NCBI RefSeq assembly: GCF_026168105.1
Contig: NZ_LBMW01000001.1
Coordinates: forward strand, 1 to 64,000
From: Streptomyces hygroscopicus
Lineage (GTDB): Bacteria > Actinomycetota > Actinomycetes > Streptomycetales > Streptomycetaceae
DNA length: 64,000 bases
Reading direction: 5' to 3'
How positions within the stretch are numbered: position 1 is the stretch's first letter; each line of letters starts with the position of its first letter. The notes below the pieces were generated by a model, which was not told the DNA's origin, ran no database searches, and saw nothing but the letters and a program-made list of their open reading frames with translations. Position numbers and translations under genes: made by a program. Shown here in pieces: positions 59,697-64,000 of the stretch.

Positions 59697-59810
59697 GTGG
59701 TTTGCGCAGGCCGGTGCCGGTGAGGCAGCCGTCCAGGACGTCGTGTCTGTACTGGAGTTGGTGTAGGGCGCGCCGGACTGCGGTGATCAGGTCATCGGGG
59801 TCGGGCGCGT
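59697..59810 (-). pseudogene. IS630-type transposase, C-terminal scrap
   Basis: Minus strand: PDPDDLITAVRRALHQLQYR followed by HDVLDGCLTGTGLR and stop. This resembles the closing helix of IS630-type transposases (R-x-x-x-x-Q-Y-R-x-x-x-L-x-G-x-L). Only about 38 residues. Confidence 0.55.
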
Positions 59811-59905
59811 ACTGAGTCGTGATCACCAGAGCCGTGACAGCCCGCTACGACAAGCACAGATACGTCTACCTCGGCACCGTCACCGCCGCTGTGACCGAAG
59901 CAGCG
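59806..59905 (+). pseudogene. IS5-type end and transposase C-terminal scrap
   Basis: GTACTGAGTCGTGATCA (59806 onward) is close to the IS5 terminal repeat at 3379-3398. Next to it, VTARYDKHRYVYLGTVTAAV is the closing block of an IS5-type transposase. Another internally deleted relic. Confidence 0.6.
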
Positions 59906-60156
59906 GATTTTTCCAACGGCGGCTCGACCTGCGGCCGGAGCACAGCCGAGGAACAGCGTTGCCCCAGCCTGCGATGGTCACTAAAGTCGGTCGGGTGACT
60001 GCCGGGTCGGCCATGGGCCATGCACGAGTGAGGTTCCCGGCCTCGGCGTGAGCGCGAGGCGGGCAAGAGGCCCGCCCCCTTCTCCGCGTCTTTGCTCCCG
60101 GCGCCCGTATGCGGCGCTTCACCACAGCGGATCCCAAGACCGGAGACACACCACTG

Positions 60157-60585
60157 ATGTCCTATGACCAGCAGTACCCGCATGAATCCGAGCTGTCGGC
60201 GGCCGGTGTCCAGTTGAACCACACCGCCATCTACGCAAGCGACCGGCACCTATCTGCCGAGTTCATCGCCGCGATCCTGGGCCTGAAGGTCGGTGCCTCT
60301 TTTGGGCCGTTCCTGCCCGTCGACCTCGGCAACGGCGTGACGCTCGACTACTACGAGAAGAGGGACGAGCCGATCCAGTCACAGCACTACGCCTTCCTCG
60401 TGCCCGACGAGCAGTTCGACGCCATGATCGCCCGCCTGGAGGTGGTCGGGGTTACCTACTACGCCGACCCCAGCCACACCGAAGCCGGCCAGATCAACCG
60501 TCTATTCGGTGGTCGTGGCGCCTACTTCGACGACCCGGACGGCCACAACATGGAGATCATGACTCGGCCTTACGTCCGCCCCTAG
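60157..60585 (+). CDS. VOC-family protein with IS5 inserted at its stop codon
   Basis: A 142-aa glyoxalase/bleomycin-resistance-type protein. VQLNHTAIYASDRHLSAEFI (His metal position) begins module one; SQHYAFLVPDEQFDAMIARL (second His) module two; GRGAYFDDPDGHNMEIMTRP supplies the closing Glu. GGAGA lies before ATG 60157, preferred to the Met 48 bases upstream. The stop TAG at 60583-60585 is part of the CTAG target duplication of the IS5 element that follows, so the protein remains whole but its native 3' flank is displaced by 1.1 kb. Confidence 0.9.
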   Translation: MSYDQQYPHESELSAAGVQLNHTAIYASDRHLSAEFIAAILGLKVGASFGPFLPVDLGNGVTLDYYEKRDEPIQSQHYAFLVPDEQFDAMIARLEVVGVTYYADPSHTEAGQINRLFGGRGAYFDDPDGHNMEIMTRPYVRP

Positions 60586-60606
60586 AGCGGCGCATATCGG
60601 CTGTGC

Positions 60607-61218
60607 TCAAGAAACAGCCTGGTTGAGGTCTTTGACCCAGATCATCGAGGCGCGCAGATGGAGGCCGGCGAGGTAGCTGTCCGGGGTCTTGTCGTAGCGG
60701 CTGGCGATGCCTCGCCGGGCCTTGAGCTTGTTGATCAGGCGCTCGACGGTGTCCCTCTCTTTGTTGTCCGCGTATTGGCTGACGGGTCGGCCGCCCCTGG
60801 AGCCTTTCCTCTTCCGGTTGGCGGTCTGGTCCTTCCTCTCGGGGATGACCGCCTTGATGTGGCGTTTGCGCAGGTGGGCCCGGTTGCCGCGGGTCGAGTA
60901 AGCCCTGTCCCCGGCGACCGCGTCCGGCCGGGTGCGGGGGCGGCCGACGGGGCCGCGGACCCGGACCCTGTTGAGCACGGGCATGAACTGCGGGCTGTCC
61001 GCGGTCTGGCCGGCGGTCAGCACGAACGCCAGTGGGCGGCACTTGCGGTCGGCGGCGAGGTGGACCTTGCTGGTCTGCCCGCCCCTGGAGCGTCCCAGGC
61101 GGGCGGCCTTCAGCCGCAGTTCTCGCCGACGCCGGATGCGCCGTCGTTCTTCCCGCTCGGGATCTGCCTCGGCGTCCTGCCCACTTTGTTCTTCCGAGCC
61201 GCCGCCCTTGACCTGCAC
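60607..61218 (-). CDS. IS5 transposase, ORF B
   Basis: The 203-aa C-terminal part: GRSRGGQTSKVHLAADRKCR, RPLAFVLTAGQTADSPQF, second Asp in RPDAVAGDRAYSTRGNRAHL, Glu in ERDTVERLINKLKARRGIAS, and closing RYDKTPDSYLAGLHLRASMI. It has no ribosome site of its own and is expected as an A-B fusion by frameshift. Confidence 0.85.
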   Translation of the reverse strand: MQVKGGGSEEQSGQDAEADPEREERRRIRRRRELRLKAARLGRSRGGQTSKVHLAADRKCRPLAFVLTAGQTADSPQFMPVLNRVRVRGPVGRPRTRPDAVAGDRAYSTRGNRAHLRKRHIKAVIPERKDQTANRKRKGSRGGRPVSQYADNKERDTVERLINKLKARRGIASRYDKTPDSYLAGLHLRASMIWVKDLNQAVS

Positions 61219-61607
61219 TTCTCCTCCTCGGCCGTGGCCTTCTCCAGGGCGGTGACAACGTCCTGGTCCAGGTGCATCCCGGCCGCGTCGTGGTGAGCAC
61301 GCATGGTGGTGGAGTCGACGCTGACCAGGGACAGGTCCACCTCGCCCCGCTCCGCGGCTTCCGCGATCACGCCCTCCAGCCCGGCCGCGAACACGCCCGC
61401 GTCACGCCACTGCTGGAAGCGGTTGTGCACGGTCGACCAAGCGGTGAACTCCCCGGGCATCTCCCGCCACTGCCCGCCGGTCCTGAACCGCCAGATCACG
61501 CCCTCGCACTGCTGCCGCAGCCGCTCGGGGTACGGGCCGTACTCGCCGATCGGCGGGTACGGCTCGATGAACTCCCGCTCATCGTCACTCAGTTGCACTC
61601 GCGTCAC
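61110..61607 (-). CDS. IS5 transposase, ORF A
   Basis: A 165-aa N-terminal part: LSDDEREFIEPYPPIGEYGP, RQQCEGVIWRFRTGGQWREM, GVFAAGLEGVIAEAAERGEV and the first catalytic Asp in LSLVSVDSTTMRAHHDAAGM. GTG 61607 is chosen as start because the frame upstream leaves the IS. It overlaps ORF B in another frame (61110-61218), where a programmed shift would fuse them. Confidence 0.85.
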   Translation of the reverse strand: MTRVQLSDDEREFIEPYPPIGEYGPYPERLRQQCEGVIWRFRTGGQWREMPGEFTAWSTVHNRFQQWRDAGVFAAGLEGVIAEAAERGEVDLSLVSVDSTTMRAHHDAAGMHLDQDVVTALEKATAEEEKCRSRAAARKNKVGRTPRQIPSGKNDGASGVGENCG

Positions 61608-61953
61608 GCAACACGAGCTACCGGTCCTGGCCCCGCCACGAGGGCTCTTCCCGCAGATTGATCGGAACCCGATACGCGCTCTAGGCGCGTTGACGATGTG
61701 CGACAACTCCCCCACGCTCCTTCACCAGCCGGACACCAAGCTCGGAGCGCCGCACGGCCCGCCCGGGACTTGTCCGGGCGGTCACGCGTCCGGTTGGGGT
61801 GATCGCGGCGGAAGGATCTGATGAGTGCAGTGGAGATGACCGCCCGGAGGCGGTCGCGTGGCAGCCCGCCGCGCCCCAACTGGTGTACCTACGCGCGAGC
61901 CTGGAACCCACCTCGGCACGCGCCGCCGCGCGCACAGCTTCCGTAAGCGAAGG

Positions 61954-62277
61954 TCAAAGGACAAGGCCTCCGCTGAATCCCGCCGTGCAGAAGGCCAGCG
62001 TTACGGAAGCGACCAGGACCTGGCCCCACATGGTCACCCGGTACCCCAACCGGTGCAGACCGATGGCCGTCACCAGTATCACGCCCGCGAAGACTGCCAT
62101 GTAGGTAAATACGGGCGTCATGGACGCATGCGGATCCGGCTCGAACATGTTGAAGTTCGCCTCGCCAAGGCCCGCCATCAGGACCACAATTCCGCTGACC
62201 GCGTCAAGAACCCACAGCAGTATCGCAACCAACCAGTCCTCGCCGGCACCGCGACGCAAAGATGAACGATCACTCAT
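61954..62277 (-). CDS. Small membrane protein, three helices
   Basis: A 107-aa protein with three hydrophobic segments (WLVAILLWVLDAVSGIVVLM; MTPVFTYMAVFAGVILVTAI; WGQVLVASVTLAFCTAGFSG) and a short basic N-terminus. It might belong to the DUF6234-type small actinobacterial membrane proteins, but I am unsure. The start at 62277 gives a charged cytoplasmic lead. No operon partner. Confidence 0.65.
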   Translation of the reverse strand: MSDRSSLRRGAGEDWLVAILLWVLDAVSGIVVLMAGLGEANFNMFEPDPHASMTPVFTYMAVFAGVILVTAIGLHRLGYRVTMWGQVLVASVTLAFCTAGFSGGLVL

Positions 62278-62394
62278 GACGGCGATTTTCTCCGTTCAGA
62301 ACAGGTGTGGCCTGAGTACGCATACTCAGACCGCACCGATCACCTGAGCCGGGACCAAACACAAATCGCCGGACCCCACGCTCAGTTACTGGGG

Positions 62395-62640
62395 CTACTG
62401 CGCTGAGCGCTTGTAGGTACCCGGAGTGATGCCGTACGTACGCTTGAACCAGCGGGTGAAATGGGCCTGATCCGAGAAACCTGACGCCGCCGCGGCATCC
62501 GTCGGCGACAGGCCGCTCGTCAGCAGACGCCGCGCCCGGCGAAGACGCAAAGGGCGCTGATAATCACTCGGTGCCATGCCGTACTCCGCTCGGAAGGCCC
62601 GGAGCCGTGAGCAGGGCGCGCAAGACCTGGGGCGACCAGG
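62395..62640 (-). pseudogene. AraC-family regulator, C-terminal HTH fragment
   Basis: PSDYQRPLRLRRARRLLTSG, LSPTDAAAASGFSDQAHFTR and WFKRTYGITPGTYKRSAQ make the second half of an AraC-type DNA-binding domain. The ligand-binding domain and first HTH are missing; upstream sequence is replaced by the effector-like gene on the other strand. Confidence 0.8.
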
Positions 62641-62736
62641 TTCAAAACCTCATGAACCGGCTGTCCTCGCTCGACGGGTTCTGACCGCCGCCGCACCACC
62701 GCCGGACTACGCCGTCGCATCACCCAACGGCGGGAC

Positions 62737-63840
62737 GTGCACGGCATATCCATGGGGCAGAGCTGGACGGGCCTGAGCGCGGAAGCCGCCAGCAAGCGCT
62801 TCGACATCACGCTGAAAGAGTTTCGGAGGGCCCAGATCGAGGCGAAAGCCATCGCCTCCCTCCTCCGTGATGCGCACACGCAGTTTACGAGCCTGCGCGG
62901 CAAGCTCGAATCGACCCGCAAGGACGCTGTCGAAGCGGACATGAAGGTGTCCGACCAGGGACTGGTTTCCTTCGACACCGAGAAGCAGAGCCAGGCCGAG
63001 CCCACCGCCTGGGTCCACGACCCCGACTTTCAGGACAGCGTCCGCAAGTCCGTCAGCTCCTGGCAGCAGCTCATCGAACAGCGCGTGAAGGACGTGGGCG
63101 ACGCCGACCAGAACGTCCAGACCGCGTTACAGGCCGTGGTGGTCGACGGAGACATCAACGACGGCACCCTCACCGGATTCAACGGCCAGGCCCAGGGCGA
63201 GATCGACAAGTACACGGCCCAGAAGTCCGTCGGCACGAAAACCGACGGATGGGACTCCGAGGGGAAGCTCAAGCTGACCGGGCCCGGTGCCGGCTTCTCC
63301 GTCACCACCGACCCCAAGTACGGCAAGGAGGGATCGGTCAAGGCGTACGCCGACCTCTTCCATGCGACCGCGACAGGGACGCTGACCAACGGAGACCGGA
63401 AACTCGCCGGGATAGCCGACGGCTATGGAGGAGCCAGGGCCACCGCGAACTACGGATTCAACAGCAAGGGCGTCGTCGGCAAGGCCGAGGCCTCCGCGGG
63501 ACTACGGGCATTGACCGAAGGCCGGGCCGAGTACGGCCCCTACGCCGGTGTCTACGGGAGGGCCGACGGATTCGCCGGTGCCGAGGCGGGGGTCAACGCC
63601 AAGGCGACCAAAGACGAACTCACCGTCGGCGCGAAGGCGTTCGCCGGGGCGAAGGGCAGTGTCGCCGGAGGTGGGGAAGTCGCCGGCATCGGTTTCGGCG
63701 CGACGGCCGAGAGGTGGGCTGGTCCCGGGGCGGAGGCCTGGTGGGGCTACAAGAAAGACGACGACGGGAAGTTCCATCTCGATGGTAAGGCCGGCGTCTC
63801 CCCCAGGTCGGAGCTACGACTCGCGCAGGCTGTGCACTGA
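62737..63840 (+). CDS. Type VII-secretion-like effector (WXG-type), truncated at the 5' end
   Basis: A 367-aa protein. SWTGLSAEAASKRFDITLKE carries the W-x-G turn of a WXG100-like helical hairpin, but only the second helix is present, so the true N-terminus (usually about 40-50 residues more) is lost. A coiled region follows (SLLRDAHTQFTSLRGKLEST), then DPDFQDSVRKSVSSWQQLIE. The C-terminal 170 residues are Gly/Ala-rich repeats (GGARATANYGFNSKGVVGKA; GVYGRADGFAGAEAGVNAKA), as in Streptomyces T7SS substrates without a recognisable toxin domain. The start at 62737 is only the first in-frame codon. The AraC fragment upstream marks the break. Confidence 0.65.
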   Translation: MHGISMGQSWTGLSAEAASKRFDITLKEFRRAQIEAKAIASLLRDAHTQFTSLRGKLESTRKDAVEADMKVSDQGLVSFDTEKQSQAEPTAWVHDPDFQDSVRKSVSSWQQLIEQRVKDVGDADQNVQTALQAVVVDGDINDGTLTGFNGQAQGEIDKYTAQKSVGTKTDGWDSEGKLKLTGPGAGFSVTTDPKYGKEGSVKAYADLFHATATGTLTNGDRKLAGIADGYGGARATANYGFNSKGVVGKAEASAGLRALTEGRAEYGPYAGVYGRADGFAGAEAGVNAKATKDELTVGAKAFAGAKGSVAGGGEVAGIGFGATAERWAGPGAEAWWGYKKDDDGKFHLDGKAGVSPRSELRLAQAVH

Positions 63841-64000
63841 CGGTAGGCCAGCCGCTCACTGACCAACCACGCAGCCGGATCCCGCGGTCCGTCGGCATCG
63901 GCCGGAACGGCCCGGCCTTCCGCTCCCAGCCCGTCCGCCGGTCGCGGTCGGGATCATAGTGATCGGAAACCACACAGCCGGTCCCCAGGACACCGCCGGC

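Larger units (their letters stand above)
60586..61680 (-). mobile_element. IS5-family element, intact, with CTAG target duplication
   Basis: A 1095-bp element. Imperfect inverted ends AGCGGCGCATATCGG (left) and its partner CCGATACGCGCT (right) are flanked by CTAG on both sides (60582-60585 and 61681-61684). It encodes two overlapping minus-strand frames that make one transposase by frameshifting, as in the IS427 group. Clear ends and a target duplication mark a recent insertion. Confidence 0.85.

Noticed and set aside
1..64000. CRISPR arrays, tRNA and rRNA genes
   Set aside because: No regularly spaced repeats, cloverleaf-like GTTCGA arms with CCA context, or rRNA-like conserved stretches were found by eye.

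Overview
The window is high-GC actinobacterial DNA, almost certainly Streptomyces. Typical genus families are present (LAL/LuxR regulators, DUF397, DUF5133, DUF6098, DUF6461, DUF1330, ROK regulators), with GTG/TTG starts and GGAGG-type ribosome sites. About half of the window is a graveyard of transposase and integrase fragments (ISL3, IS630, IS5, IS701, IS256, IS4, IS982 and a Mu-type transposase). Such density suggests a chromosome arm near a telomere, a linear plasmid or a decaying integrative island. No rRNA, tRNA, CRISPR array or phage structural gene was recognised.

Layout. 1-7.4 kb: two translationally coupled hypothetical genes, a DUF5701 gene, a methyltransferase and remnants of ISL3, IS630, IS5 and IS701. 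7.4-14 kb: a DUF2255 gene and a large LAL regulator, divergent from an MFS exporter that is coupled to a carotenoid-oxygenase gene; a SnoaL-like gene follows. 14-20 kb: Mu-type transposase remnant, DinB gene, a frame-damaged Gfo/Idh/MocA gene, two small secreted-protein genes, a DUF397 remnant and IS630. 20-24 kb: a P-loop kinase gene between two IS630 ends, and a pentapeptide-repeat membrane protein. 24-26 kb: a three-gene recombinase module (integrase, HTH, zinc-finger recombinase-like), broken in its first and third genes. 26-30.8 kb: DUF1330, an in-frame chimeric ORF, IS701 and ISL3 debris, a secreted repeat protein and a trace of a polymorphic-toxin HINT domain.

30.9-35.9 kb is the best metabolic unit: APC permease, ROK sugar kinase and SIS-domain protein on the minus strand, divergent from a ROK repressor, with an AGTAAAG-N8-CTTTACT palindrome between them. 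The make-up resembles fructoselysine (frl) operons with a ROK kinase in place of the PfkB kinase. 36-44 kb: IS4 debris, a VOC gene flanked by a 78-bp direct repeat, DUF5133, a sugar-porter gene, a frameshifted IS256, an ArsR/AHSA1/RibD-like operon and an asparagine-synthetase fragment. 44-50 kb: a beta-helix secreted protein, a cysteine-rich secreted protein of lower GC, and a serine hydrolase coupled to a TetR regulator with a perfect 17-bp palindrome upstream.

The most interesting locus is 50.9-54.4 kb. Two short peptides (53 and 50 aa) share the leader M-x-K-x-L-D-x-N-D-I-T-V-V-R-x-S-G and end in Asp/Asn-rich tails. They bracket a JmjC/ROXA-like 2-oxoglutarate oxygenase and an MsbA-like ABC exporter, all on the minus strand. 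I read this as a candidate RiPP (ribosomally made, oxygenase-modified, exported peptide) system of a type I do not recognise. Downstream, 54.7-58.1 kb holds four integrase remnants, most or all reduced to the same C-terminal tail, interleaved with cargo genes. The last part has an ISL3 remnant, a methyltransferase, a VOC gene with an intact IS5 element inserted exactly at its stop codon, an AraC fragment and a 5'-truncated type VII-secretion-like effector.
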